DNA from: Christensenella sp. UBA4379
Lineage (GTDB): Bacteria; Bacillota; Clostridia; Christensenellales; Aristaeellaceae
Length of the DNA stretch: 31,597 nucleotides
Direction: 5' to 3'
Assembly (NCBI GenBank): GCA_002391225.1
Contig: DGRV01000012.1
Location: forward strand, 1 to 31,597
Shown here: one piece after another, positions 1 to 8,175 of the stretch
How the letters are laid out: each line of letters starts with the position of its first letter
How positions within the stretch are numbered: position 1 is the stretch's first letter
Notes under the pieces: generated by a model
What the model was told of the DNA's origin: nothing
Database searches by the model: none
What the model saw: only the letters and a program-made list of their open reading frames with translations
Program-made: the position numbers and the translations under genes

Positions 1-429
<429 letters not shown>

Positions 430-444
430 TCACAAAAAAATAGG

Positions 445-478
445 AACAGCGCCCCTGCTTATGCTTCGGGGCGCTGTT
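445..478. terminator. Bidirectional rho-independent terminator between asnS and the DUF4340 gene
   Basis: A perfect 11-bp stem (AACAGCGCCCC at 445-455 with GGGGCGCTGTT at 468-478) encloses a 12-base loop. On the plus strand it runs into TTTT; on the minus strand the A-run at 434-440 supplies a seven-base U tract. It lies between two convergent genes, so it probably ends both asnS and the ABC module. Confidence 0.9.
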
Positions 479-484
479 TTGCTA

Positions 485-1951
485 TTATGGCGCTTGGGTC
501 ATGGATGTCTGCCAGCCGCTGTCGATCAGATACAGGCTTACGCCGTCCACAAACAGGAGGTTCTGAACGGAGCTGTAGGGACAGACGGAGATAGTTCGTT
601 TAAATCCATCCTCTTCACGGACCAGCGTCAGGGTCAGCAGCGGGTCCCCATAATCCGTCTGCGTTTTTTGCTCTGTGCGCTGTGTTCCGCGCAGACAGGA
701 AAGGGACTGATACCAGCGGACGAAGCTGTCCGCGTCCACAGCTTTTCCACCGCTGGCAACGCCCATATCGTACAGGATATTCCCGTATTCGTCCGTCTCA
801 AACTCGTTGTTCTTCATTACCCGTTCCGTGTAGGTGATGTCATAGATGGTCTTTTGCCCGCTCGTTTCCAGAATGACTTGGTCCAGGGACTGTACCGGAA
901 CGGAGGAAATGGGATCAGCCTCCACGTACTTTTCCCAGGAGAAATTCTGCAAAAAGCTGAAGGAGAGCACCGTGCCGGTGTATACCTGGTCCTCATAGCG
1001 CATGTAAAAGCTCGTATCGTTCCGGCTGTTTCCCATGGCAAAGGACATCTGATTGGACGGCAGGGTAAAGGACTGTTCCTGTCCTTTGTCATCCGGCGCG
1101 GTGACCACGGTCTCGGCAAAGGTGATCGTCAGGGTTCTCTTTGGCTCGGAGAGGCCGAGCTCGGTCAGGTTCACCTGATCCGCATACCCGATCCACCCGG
1201 CGAAGCGAATGTTATCCAGCTGGGAAAGCAGATTGTCCATCGATCCTTTGGAGAGGGGATAAGAAATGGGCTTTATCATCTGCCAGCCCTGGGCGGTCCG
1301 GATGGCGTCAAACTCCGTATCTCCGTTCACCGTAATCCGGTCCACCAGCTCGCTGTTGATCTGCGGCCTTTGCACCGGGTGAAGGTTTTCAGATGTCCGG
1401 CTGACGGTGTCCCGCACGTCCTGGGTGACGGAATAGAGGACGTTCTGCCCGGCGACCATCGCGTAATACCGCGGGTTTTCAATGGGCATGAGAGACCCCA
1501 CAAGGAGGGAAATCTCCGTCCCATCCGTATAACGGAAAACGGCGCTTCGCTCCGCCGGGTTCAGCCCGTAAGATGCGAGAGGGATGGAGGTTTGCTCCGG
1601 CAGCTCCATGATGAATTCGTCCGCCGTCAGGCTTTGCGCGAGGCTGAGCAGGCTTTCAGACGCGGACACGCTGAGGGGTGTTTCCGGCAGGTCCTCCCGG
1701 AGGAGACTGCCGTCCTGATAAAGGAGGCTTACCTTCTGTTCTCCGTTTCTATACAGGGTAATAGAGGAAAGAAGGGACAGGTCCTTCTCATAGAGCAGAA
1801 GCTCCCGCTCTTCCGTTTCTGGGCGGACGGGTGCTTCCGGGCGGTTCAGCAGCAGGATCGCCCCGGCACAGAGCAAAAGAAATACGACGGCGGCGGCAAT
1901 CAGCAGTTTGGAGGACAACTGCTTTTCTTTTTTTCTCTCGATTTTCTGCAT
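485..1951 (-). CDS. DUF4340 domain protein, membrane anchored, partner of Gld-like ABC module
   Basis: A 488-residue protein with a basic N-terminus, one membrane helix at about residues 14-35 and a long extracytoplasmic region rich in beta-strand-like segments. From memory this matches the DUF4340 family, which is often encoded next to GldG-type ABC proteins; its biochemical role is not established. No catalytic motif was recognised. The ATG at 1951 follows a GGAGG site and lies three bases after the stop of the GldG-like gene, so the two are almost certainly co-transcribed and translationally linked. It is the last gene of a four-gene minus-strand operon that ends at the terminator at 445-478. 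The likely role is an accessory extracytoplasmic subunit of the ABC system; that part is inference from context. Confidence 0.8.
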   Translation of the reverse strand: MQKIERKKEKQLSSKLLIAAAVVFLLLCAGAILLLNRPEAPVRPETEERELLLYEKDLSLLSSITLYRNGEQKVSLLYQDGSLLREDLPETPLSVSASESLLSLAQSLTADEFIMELPEQTSIPLASYGLNPAERSAVFRYTDGTEISLLVGSLMPIENPRYYAMVAGQNVLYSVTQDVRDTVSRTSENLHPVQRPQINSELVDRITVNGDTEFDAIRTAQGWQMIKPISYPLSKGSMDNLLSQLDNIRFAGWIGYADQVNLTELGLSEPKRTLTITFAETVVTAPDDKGQEQSFTLPSNQMSFAMGNSRNDTSFYMRYEDQVYTGTVLSFSFLQNFSWEKYVEADPISSVPVQSLDQVILETSGQKTIYDITYTERVMKNNEFETDEYGNILYDMGVASGGKAVDADSFVRWYQSLSCLRGTQRTEQKTQTDYGDPLLTLTLVREEDGFKRTISVCPYSSVQNLLFVDGVSLYLIDSGWQTSMTQAP

Positions 1952-1954
1952 CGG

Positions 1955-3433
1955 TTAGAGATTCCTCCGGGGGACCAGGATCAATACGGCTAAGACAAAG
2001 ATGAGCAGGGGCAGCAGCAGGGAAAGGATGGCCGGCAAAGCCATCGAGGCGGAGCGAAGCGGGGCTCTGACGGCGTTTTTCTGCACGATATGAAGGTCCA
2101 GGGCGTTTTCCCCATTCAGCGTCTGCAGCAGGGCGAGGAGAAATTCAGGAGAATAGGTGTTTTCCATCATCCATTGTTCGCAGAACAGGTCCGCGTTGCC
2201 GACCATGATCATCCGGCTGCTGGAATTGTCGTCATAATACCTCCGGGCATAGACAGCCAGGTCAAAGTAGCCTTCCGGGTCGTCCGGAGCTTTGTCCAGG
2301 GATTCTTCATAAGCGCTGTGCAGATACGCGCTGCCCGACTTGAGCAGGCTTTCCGCAAAAATCGAGCTGTCCCGCTCCGTCAGGATTTCAAATGCCCTGG
2401 CACCGGTCAACAGCAGGAAGTCCCTTCCATCCTGGGTGAGCTTGGCCAGCTCCGGCACCGTCTGCATGTAGGGAGCGAGGATGGCGGGGGAATCGTTGTA
2501 ATAGCTTCCCTTATCCTCCGCGTCAGCCACGCACAGCCCCGGCAGAATACGGAGCCCAAAGTACAGGAAAAGCTCCCCAAACCGCGGCAGCTCCGCTGGG
2601 TCGGAAAAACGGGAAAGCACCAGAAACGTACCCCCCTGCTGGGCAAAGTGAAGCAGCAACTCCAGCTCATCCTGCGTCAGGTCAAACTGCGGGCAGGCAA
2701 TGAGCAGGGGGTACTGAGTGTTCAGTTCGGCGGCGGAAACCCGCTGCACGTCATAGCTGTTGCTGGAAAGGAAGGAGGTCATGTGGGCCAGGTCTGCCGT
2801 CGTGAGCTCGCCGTGGCCTGTCAGCACCTGCAGAGTGGGCACTTCCGTGCGGGATACGTACAAAAGGGCCTCCGTCAGGTTCTTTTCCACCGTATAGCCG
2901 GTCACCTGGAAGGAGCCGGTATTCATGTCATAGGAGCGGGAGACAAAGTCGCTTTCATCCAGCACGCGGACCCGGCCTGTCTCCTCGCAGCGGACCACCA
3001 GGCAGTTGGCGGTGATTTCCTTGCCGGTCAGAAGGTCGGCGAACTGTTCGCTGAAGGCGGGGTTTTGTACGATGTTTTCTTCGGACCAGGTCAGTCTGGA
3101 GGAAGCCGTCTGATACCGGCCCAGCAGCACCCGCATATCGTCCTCTGACAGGGAGGAAGACGTCATCCCGGCGTTCGTATGGACATAGTACACGTGCACA
3201 TCCTTGTCCAGGCTTTTGAGCACGGAAGCGGTGGTTTCGCTCTGCACGGTCAGGGCGTTGAAGGAGAAATCCGCGGTCAGGGAATAGCGGTTTTCCAGGA
3301 TTGCCGCCAGGTGGTTGACCGCCAGCACCAGCAGGATGATCAGGGCCGTCAGCAGGGCGGAATAACCGCCGCAGCGGAAGGCGCGGCTCATCAGCAGCGA
3401 GCGGAGACGCTGAGAGAGGTTCTGCTTTTTCAT
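1955..3433 (-). CDS. GldG-like ABC transporter auxiliary membrane protein
   Basis: A 492-residue protein with a membrane helix near residues 24-45, a large extracytoplasmic domain and a C-terminal helix near 465-487 that ends in a basic tail (LVPRRNL). This topology and the stretch around VLTGHGE (a GldG/DUF4350-type region) match the GldG family, which in Bacteroidota forms an ABC complex with GldA and GldF; in Firmicutes the role is unknown. The frame is open to 3475, but the ATG at 3433 is preferred: it follows GGAGGG at a good distance and overlaps the stop of the permease as ATGA, a standard coupling arrangement. Upstream is the permease, downstream the DUF4340 protein. The family call is good at fold level; the substrate is unknown. 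Confidence 0.8.
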   Translation of the reverse strand: MKKQNLSQRLRSLLMSRAFRCGGYSALLTALIILLVLAVNHLAAILENRYSLTADFSFNALTVQSETTASVLKSLDKDVHVYYVHTNAGMTSSSLSEDDMRVLLGRYQTASSRLTWSEENIVQNPAFSEQFADLLTGKEITANCLVVRCEETGRVRVLDESDFVSRSYDMNTGSFQVTGYTVEKNLTEALLYVSRTEVPTLQVLTGHGELTTADLAHMTSFLSSNSYDVQRVSAAELNTQYPLLIACPQFDLTQDELELLLHFAQQGGTFLVLSRFSDPAELPRFGELFLYFGLRILPGLCVADAEDKGSYYNDSPAILAPYMQTVPELAKLTQDGRDFLLLTGARAFEILTERDSSIFAESLLKSGSAYLHSAYEESLDKAPDDPEGYFDLAVYARRYYDDNSSSRMIMVGNADLFCEQWMMENTYSPEFLLALLQTLNGENALDLHIVQKNAVRAPLRSASMALPAILSLLLPLLIFVLAVLILVPRRNL

Positions 3434-4140
3434 GCGGTTTCCCTCCAGCGCCGGCTGTCCAGCACCCGGACGCACAAAAACAGCATGACCGCGCAGAAGC
3501 TCAGATCGAACAGGAGGTTGGCCAGGCTGAGTCGCCCGTTCAGGAATGGAGAAATCCTTTCATACAGGCTGAGGAAGGAAAGCAGAGCGCTGATGAACGG
3601 AACAGAGACGGCCTGGGCAAACAGATCGGACAGCCAGAGCAGCAGATGCACCCCGAAAGAGGCGATGACGGCTACCATAGGGGTCCGCGTCAGGCTGGCG
3701 ATCAGCATATCCAGGGCCAAAAAGGCAAAGCCCAGCAAAATAAAGCCCAAGTACCCGACCGCCGTTTCCGGTACATACAGCGTGCCGAGCCAGGCGATCA
3801 TGGCAGGATAGATGAAAGACAGAAGGACAGAAATCAACAGAATCGTGCAGGCGGCCAGGTACTTGCCCAGCACGATCCGGGTCAGGGACAGCGAAGAGGC
3901 AAACAGAATCTGATCCCCGCCCTCCATTCGGGCGCTGAGCAGCTTAAAGGAAAGAATGGGGGAGATCAGCATCCAGACATAGCTCATATTGGAAAGCAGG
4001 GACAGCATGCTGCCCGAACGGGCCGCCAAATTCCCGATGATAAAAAAGACGCTTCCCAGCAGCAGAAAAATGCCGATAAACACATAACCGGCCGGGGTCT
4101 GGAAATAGCTTTTGAGTTCCCGCTTGTAAATGGCGAACAT
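3430..4140 (-). CDS. ABC-2 type permease, GldF-like
   Basis: A 236-residue integral membrane protein with six likely helices (about residues 17-37, 53-68, 92-118, 127-150, 154-172 and 205-225). It starts with the short cytoplasmic segment MFAIYKRELKSYF, typical of ABC-2 permeases. The RMEGGDQILFASSLS region followed by TRIVLGKYLA is characteristic of GldF/NosY-type subunits. It would form the membrane channel driven by the ATPase encoded just upstream (three bases between stop and start, with AAGGAG overlapping the upstream stop). Its own stop overlaps the next ATG. It is likely a homodimer with two ATPase subunits. The exported or remodelled substrate cannot be deduced; gliding is not expected in this type of organism. 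Confidence 0.85.
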   Translation of the reverse strand: MFAIYKRELKSYFQTPAGYVFIGIFLLLGSVFFIIGNLAARSGSMLSLLSNMSYVWMLISPILSFKLLSARMEGGDQILFASSLSLTRIVLGKYLAACTILLISVLLSFIYPAMIAWLGTLYVPETAVGYLGFILLGFAFLALDMLIASLTRTPMVAVIASFGVHLLLWLSDLFAQAVSVPFISALLSFLSLYERISPFLNGRLSLANLLFDLSFCAVMLFLCVRVLDSRRWRETA

Positions 4141-4143
4141 GGA

Positions 4144-5064
4144 TTACTCCTTCATGGCTTCAAGGAAAATTTCTTCCAGCGTGCTCCGCTCCCGGGTCAT
4201 CATCAGAATCGGGGCGTCCTGCTCCGCCGCCAGAGAAAACAGCATCCGTTCAGGCTGCGGATCGTCGGAAATGATCAGCACATCGGAAATTCCCGCTTCG
4301 GCGCTGTCCTGGGCGGTGACTGTCCGGACCCAGAGACGGGAGCGGAGCAGGGGCAAAAGCCGGTCTTTCCCCATGGCGATCCGGGCGTGGAGGTGAACCT
4401 CTCCCTCCGCCACGCCGGACAGCTGGACGTCACGGATCAGCCGGCCTTCCCGTATGATGAGCACGCGCTCGCAGATCCCTTCCATATCCGCCAGGATATG
4501 GGAGGAAAGAAGAATCGTATGCTGATGGTGAAGCTGCTTGAGCAGGCTGCGGAATTCCGCCGCCTGCAGCGGGTCTAACCCGGCTGTCGGCTCATCCAGA
4601 ATCAGAATCTCCGGATCGCCGCACAGCGCCTGCGCCAGTCCGACCCGCTGCTGCAGCCCTTTGGAAAGGTTGCCGATCCGCCTTTTCAGAATGGCTTCAA
4701 TCCCGGTCAGGCGGGCGATATCGGCAATATGACGTTCCCGGTCTTTCGGAACGACCTGTTTGAGCTCGCAGACAAAAAGAAGGAAGGAGAAGACTGTCAT
4801 CTCCGTGTACAGCGGGACATGCTCGGGCAGCCAGCCGATCAGCCGCTTGGCTTTGGAGGCCTCAAAGACGATGTCATGGCCGCCGACCAGGACCGTCCCC
4901 TGAGAAGCGGCCAGATTGCCGGTGAGGATGTTCATCAGGGTGGTTTTCCCGGCCCCGTTCGGCCCAAGGAGGCCCACCAATTCTCCTTTCTGGATCTCAG
5001 CGGTGAACTGATCCAGCGCTCGGAGCTGCCCATAGCGCTTGCTGACGGAATTCAGCTTGATCAT
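4144..5064 (-). CDS. ABC transporter ATP-binding protein, GldA/NosF-like
   Basis: A 306-residue cytoplasmic ATPase that powers the adjacent permease. Motifs in order: Walker A GPNGAGKTT at residues 34-42, signature LSKGLQQR at 133-140 (the LSKG variant common in Gld and Nos-type ATPases instead of LSGG), Walker B ILILDEPTAGLD at 153-164, and the switch histidine in SSHI near 189. A roughly 100-residue C-terminal extension follows, as in other ABC-2 partners. The frame stays open to 5223, but that part is AT-rich and non-conserved. ATG 5064 (or the adjacent ATG 5067) is chosen because an AAAGGA site sits seven bases before it and the family consensus begins MIKLNSVSK. First gene of the four-gene module. 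Confidence 0.92.
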   Translation of the reverse strand: MIKLNSVSKRYGQLRALDQFTAEIQKGELVGLLGPNGAGKTTLMNILTGNLAASQGTVLVGGHDIVFEASKAKRLIGWLPEHVPLYTEMTVFSFLLFVCELKQVVPKDRERHIADIARLTGIEAILKRRIGNLSKGLQQRVGLAQALCGDPEILILDEPTAGLDPLQAAEFRSLLKQLHHQHTILLSSHILADMEGICERVLIIREGRLIRDVQLSGVAEGEVHLHARIAMGKDRLLPLLRSRLWVRTVTAQDSAEAGISDVLIISDDPQPERMLFSLAAEQDAPILMMTRERSTLEEIFLEAMKE

Positions 5065-5095
5065 CATGATTCCTTTCGCGAAAAAGGGTTTGAGC

Positions 5096-5124
5096 CCTAT
5101 AAAAAGCCCAATATCACCGGACAA
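5096..5124 (-). promoter_or_regulatory. Possible promoter of the Gld-like ABC operon
   Basis: On the minus strand TTGTCC (5119-5124) and TATAGG (5096-5101) are separated by 17 bases, each matching four of six consensus positions. It would give a leader of about 25 bases before the ATPase start. Other weak -10 candidates exist in this AT-rich stretch. Confidence 0.35.
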
Positions 5125-5176
5125 GAGAGACAATGTGAAATAAATGATAAAAGCCGAAAAAAACAGGTAATAAACT

Positions 5177-5253
5177 CCCACAAAAGTGTTAAAAAACTCA
5201 GAATATATTCTTAAAAAAACCACTTTCAGCTTAAATCAATTGAGTTTTGTGGG
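5177..5253. repeat. Inverted repeats, possible operator between divergent promoters
   Basis: The right arm TGAGTTTTGTGGG (5241-5253) is complementary to CCCACAAAA (5177-5185) and also to AAAACTCA (5193-5200), so the left side carries the arm split in two by seven bases. Between them lies the perfect 10-base palindrome GAATATATTC (5201-5210). The right arm overlaps the -35 element of the plus-strand promoter, as expected of a repressor site or a cruciform. Function is inferred only. Confidence 0.5.
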
Positions 5254-5267
5254 AAATATGATATAAT
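5240..5267 (+). promoter_or_regulatory. Extended -10 promoter for the unknown membrane protein gene
   Basis: A perfect TATAAT (5262-5267) preceded by TG at 5259-5260 forms an extended -10. TTGAGT at 5240-5245 lies 16 bases upstream as a partial -35. The predicted start of transcription is about 90 bases before the likely start codon at 5366. Confidence 0.75.
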
Positions 5268-5279
5268 GAAACAGACTGA

Positions 5280-5345
5280 GGCGGACGAATAAGCAGCGAA
5301 TTTCGCTGTGACACCCGCCGATTCTGACAATGGCAATGACATTGG
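5280..5345 (+). promoter_or_regulatory. Structured 5' leader of the unknown membrane protein
   Basis: The leader carries CAGCGAA (5294-5300) facing TTCGCTG (5302-5308), flanked by GGCGG (5280-5284) and CCGCC (5315-5319), so a two-part hairpin can form. A second small inverted repeat (CAATG / CATTG) follows near 5336-5346. No known riboswitch was recognised. Confidence 0.4.
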
Positions 5346-5365
5346 CCGGGAAAGAAGGGATGGAG

Positions 5366-5848
5366 ATGTATCAATACGCGGCGCAAAACAGAAACCGCGG
5401 CGGTTATATCACAGTAAGAAACAGGATCATGCTGATCGTGATGGTCGTGCTGCTGGCCCTGGTCGTTTTTCTGGGCGTGCGGAACATTTCTCTTTCATCC
5501 TTCCGCGGCCGGACAGCGGATACTTTCTACCACGGATTAAGCAGCAACGTGGCGGCAGCCATTTCGACGGCCAACCGGCTGGAATCCACGACCAATTCCA
5601 CCACATCCTATAACCTGGGCCTGGTGCGGCAGTACATCTACAGCATGGATCAGGTGAACCAGATGTGCGCCAACTTGACCGGAAAAACCTATGTGCCGCA
5701 GGACGCTTTTACCGCGCTGTATTCCGATCTGGAAAACTACCAGGCGCTGGTGCTGACCAACAAAAAATCCACCGTAGAAACCCGGGAGATGCTGCTGACC
5801 CACCTGTCCCTGGTGCAGGGCTACATCAACGGAGAACTGACCTCCTGA
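5366..5848 (+). CDS. Unrecognised single-pass membrane protein
   Basis: A 160-residue protein that I do not recognise. It has a short basic cytoplasmic N-terminus, one strong membrane helix at about residues 21-38, and an extracytoplasmic region of about 120 residues rich in Ser, Thr, Asn and Leu with helix-like heptads, containing a single Cys. It shows no enzymatic motif, lipobox or anchor signal. ATG 5366 is chosen because GAAGGG lies six bases before it; an in-frame ATG at 5330 and another at 5360 have worse spacing. The gene has its own extended -10 promoter and a structured leader. Its last 28 bases overlap the 3' end of ispE on the other strand. It stands alone on the plus strand between two minus-strand operons. 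A role at the envelope is likely but not shown. Confidence 0.75.
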   Translation: MYQYAAQNRNRGGYITVRNRIMLIVMVVLLALVVFLGVRNISLSSFRGRTADTFYHGLSSNVAAAISTANRLESTTNSTTSYNLGLVRQYIYSMDQVNQMCANLTGKTYVPQDAFTALYSDLENYQALVLTNKKSTVETREMLLTHLSLVQGYINGELTS

Positions 5849-6711
5849 TTTGGTTCTGCCGTCATGGTGCTGACTTCAAAAATCGATATGTCATTCCATT
5901 TGTTTTCCAGCGCTGTCCGGGCCAGGGCAGCGCTGGTTTTATCCTGAAATACCCCAAAACACGCAGAGCCGCTGCCGCTCATGGCGGCAAAGAGGGCTCC
6001 GGTCTGGGTCAGCGCTTCGAGGACTTCATTCAGCCCGGGCAAAAGCCGGAGGGCCGGGGGATACAGAGCGTTGCGCAAAAGATCTGTCAGGGCCGCGTAA
6101 TCCTGCTTCTGAAGGGCAGAAACAGCTTCCGGTATATCGGAGGCCATGGTTGCCGTTCCTTCGTCATACGCCCGGAAAACGGCCGGTGTGGACAGGCTTT
6201 CATTGGGCTTTACGATGAGCAGATGCGCGGGTACGTGAAGCTCGACCGGTTCCAGGATCTCACCGATGCCCCGCACCCTGGCAGGGTGGCCGTACAGGCA
6301 GAAGGGAACATCCGCCCCCAGGGACAGGCCGATTTCCATCAGCTGCTCGTCTGCAATAGAGAGATTCCAAAACCTTCTCAGCGCTTTCAGCGCGCAGGCG
6401 GCGTCGGCGCTCCCCCCGCCCAGACCGGCCCCGGAGGGGATTCTTTTGATCAGCGTAATGTCCGCGCCCCGGCCGCCGCTCAAAGGCTGGAGCTTTCGGG
6501 CGGCCCGGAGCACCAGGTTGTCCGCTCCTTCCGGCACGGGCGAACCTTCCGTATGGAAGGACAAGGCATCGCTCTCCCTAAAAACCAGCGTATCCGCAAG
6601 GGAGACGGGCTGCATCAGCATGTCCAGGAGATGATACCCGTCTTCTCTTCGGCCGGTGATGTCCAGACACCAGTTGATCTTGGCATAGGCGTTTGCAATC
6701 AGTTCCTTCAT
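5821..6711 (-). CDS. ispE: 4-diphosphocytidyl-2-C-methyl-D-erythritol kinase
   Basis: GHMP-family kinase that phosphorylates CDP-methylerythritol in the MEP route to isoprenoids. The 296-residue protein begins with ANAYAKINW, whose Lys11 is a catalytic residue, and has the ATP-binding glycine-rich loop PSGAGLGGGSADAA at residues 92-105, GADVPF with catalytic Asp134, and the C-terminal MSGSGSACFG loop. The frame is open far upstream, but ATG 6711 gives the standard N-terminus and overlaps the stop of the sensor kinase as ATGA. A recognisable Shine-Dalgarno is weak (GGAAG), which fits coupled translation. It is the last gene of the zapA operon; its 3' end runs 28 bases into the end of the plus-strand gene. 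Length is normal for IspE. dxs, another gene of the same pathway, lies at 21861. Confidence 0.95.
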   Translation of the reverse strand: MKELIANAYAKINWCLDITGRREDGYHLLDMLMQPVSLADTLVFRESDALSFHTEGSPVPEGADNLVLRAARKLQPLSGGRGADITLIKRIPSGAGLGGGSADAACALKALRRFWNLSIADEQLMEIGLSLGADVPFCLYGHPARVRGIGEILEPVELHVPAHLLIVKPNESLSTPAVFRAYDEGTATMASDIPEAVSALQKQDYAALTDLLRNALYPPALRLLPGLNEVLEALTQTGALFAAMSGSGSACFGVFQDKTSAALARTALENKWNDISIFEVSTMTAEPNQEVSSPLM

Positions 6712-8174
6712 GATTCTTCCGTTCTTTCGGCGGCGGCAGGCTGAGCGGGAGCTTCTCCCTTTTCCAAAGTGAACTCGAAGGCCGCGCCCTGTTCCACCGG
6801 TACCAGATAGATTTTCTGACCGTGCTTTTCCATGATGCGCTTGCAGATGGCCAGGCCCAGCCCTGTTCCCTTGCCTACGGTGTGGGCTTTGTCCGCCTTG
6901 TAGAAACGGTCGAACAAGTGGGGGGCGTCTTCCGGGGAAATGGATTCGCCGTTGTCCTGAATCGTCACGTAGACCAGGTTTTTCTCGATCCGGCTGCGGA
7001 TGGAGAGCTCCCCGCCCTTGGGGGTAAACTTGAGGGCGTTGTCGATCAGGTTGACCAGCACCTGGGTGATCTGGTCCGCGTCCGCGTGCACATAGCAAGG
7101 ATCCTGGGCGAAATCGACGTTCAACTCGATCTCGTTGTCCTCGATCTGCTGAATCTTGGTGATGATGACGCGCCGGGTCATCTCGTTCAGATCAAAATGG
7201 CTCAAGGCCAGCTTGACTTCGTCGCGCTCCATGCGGGACAGGTTCAGCAGGCTGTTGATCAGCTTGGACAAACGCCTGGTTTCGTTGACCACCGTCTCCA
7301 TGTACTGCTTCATGTCCGTCTGCGGAATGGTGCCGTCCAGCATGCTCTGCATATAGCCCTGGATAGACGTGATGGGCGAACGGAGCTCGTGGGACACGTT
7401 GGCCAGGAATTCCCTGCGGGAGTTTTCAAGCTCCTCCAGCTGGACGGCCATGCCGTTGAAGGCGTGGGCCAGGGCCTGTGTTTCCCGCCCGCCGGTTTCG
7501 GCGGTGCGGACGGTGAAGTCTCCCTCGGCCAGGGCGTTGGCGGCGTGCTCCATCTGGGTCAGTGGCCGGACGATGGACCGGGTCAGGATGAAGATAACCA
7601 CCGCGGAGACCAGAATGCTGATGGCGGACACCAGCAGCACCGGCCAGATCGTCTTTAAAAAGGAACTGTGTACATCCTGCGCATCTGTCTGGATGATAAA
7701 GACACGGTTGACCGTGTTGTTCTGCCACTGGGGGACGGCCACGGTGAACATCGTCCCGCTCTGGGTAACCAGGGGATTGCGGAAGGGCTGGCCGTCCAGG
7801 GCAGCGTCCAGGGCAGGGGAGAGATAGTCAAAGTTCTGCGTCTGCCGCAGTTTTTCGTTCATCAGCTGATCGGCTTCCACCGAAAGGCTCTGAATCTGCC
7901 GGTCCCTGCCGCTGACCAGGCAGTAGGCGTTGTAGTCCCGACGAAGACCGTCGGCGATTTCCTCGTAATACCGGTTATAGGATGTGTTCCGGCCGTTGTA
8001 GCCCGTGACCTCGGCCAGGCGTACCAGCGTTTCCGCCTGGCTGATCAGGTAATTATACGTGCTGTTATCGAAGGACTCCCGGGAGATATTGTAATAGATC
8101 ACAGTAACGACCGATACGCACGCGATAATGACTACCAGAAAAACGGTCATGAGCCTCATGAACATGCTCTGCAC
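6708..8174 (-). CDS. Membrane sensor histidine kinase (PhoR/WalK-like architecture)
   Basis: A 488-residue sensor kinase that should phosphorylate the response regulator encoded just upstream. Order of parts: membrane helix at about 10-28, extracytoplasmic sensor of about 145 residues, second helix at 177-198, HAMP linker at 199-251, phosphoacceptor helix FLANVSHELRSP with His262, N box around Asn375-Asn379, DNGES at 407-411 and G2 box GKGTGLGL at 434-441. The second glycine of the usual DNGxGI box is Ser here, a mild deviation. The start is GTG at 8174, with a GAGG site inside the end of the regulator gene. The gene ends in an ATGA overlap with ispE. The sensed signal is unknown; the sensor domain has no fold I can name. 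Confidence 0.92.
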   Translation of the reverse strand: MQSMFMRLMTVFLVVIIACVSVVTVIYYNISRESFDNSTYNYLISQAETLVRLAEVTGYNGRNTSYNRYYEEIADGLRRDYNAYCLVSGRDRQIQSLSVEADQLMNEKLRQTQNFDYLSPALDAALDGQPFRNPLVTQSGTMFTVAVPQWQNNTVNRVFIIQTDAQDVHSSFLKTIWPVLLVSAISILVSAVVIFILTRSIVRPLTQMEHAANALAEGDFTVRTAETGGRETQALAHAFNGMAVQLEELENSRREFLANVSHELRSPITSIQGYMQSMLDGTIPQTDMKQYMETVVNETRRLSKLINSLLNLSRMERDEVKLALSHFDLNEMTRRVIITKIQQIEDNEIELNVDFAQDPCYVHADADQITQVLVNLIDNALKFTPKGGELSIRSRIEKNLVYVTIQDNGESISPEDAPHLFDRFYKADKAHTVGKGTGLGLAICKRIMEKHGQKIYLVPVEQGAAFEFTLEKGEAPAQPAAAERTEES

Positions 8175-8175
8175 G

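Larger units (their letters stand above)
5065..5365. other. AT-rich divergent control region without genes
   Basis: About 300 bases between the ABC ATPase and the unknown membrane protein, clearly richer in A and T than its surroundings. It holds the possible minus-strand promoter at 5096-5124, inverted repeats at 5177-5253, the plus-strand promoter at 5240-5267 and a hairpin-forming leader at 5280-5345. No credible small gene with a ribosome binding site was seen in it. Confidence 0.7.

Noticed and set aside
5065..5223. N-terminal extension of the ABC ATPase
   Set aside because: The stretch is AT-rich, holds promoter-like elements, and the family N-terminus with a good ribosome binding site begins at 5064.
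6712..7098. Extension of the ispE frame into the kinase gene
   Set aside because: The translation is Arg/Pro/Gly-rich shadow sequence; IspE homology starts exactly at the ATGA overlap at 6711.
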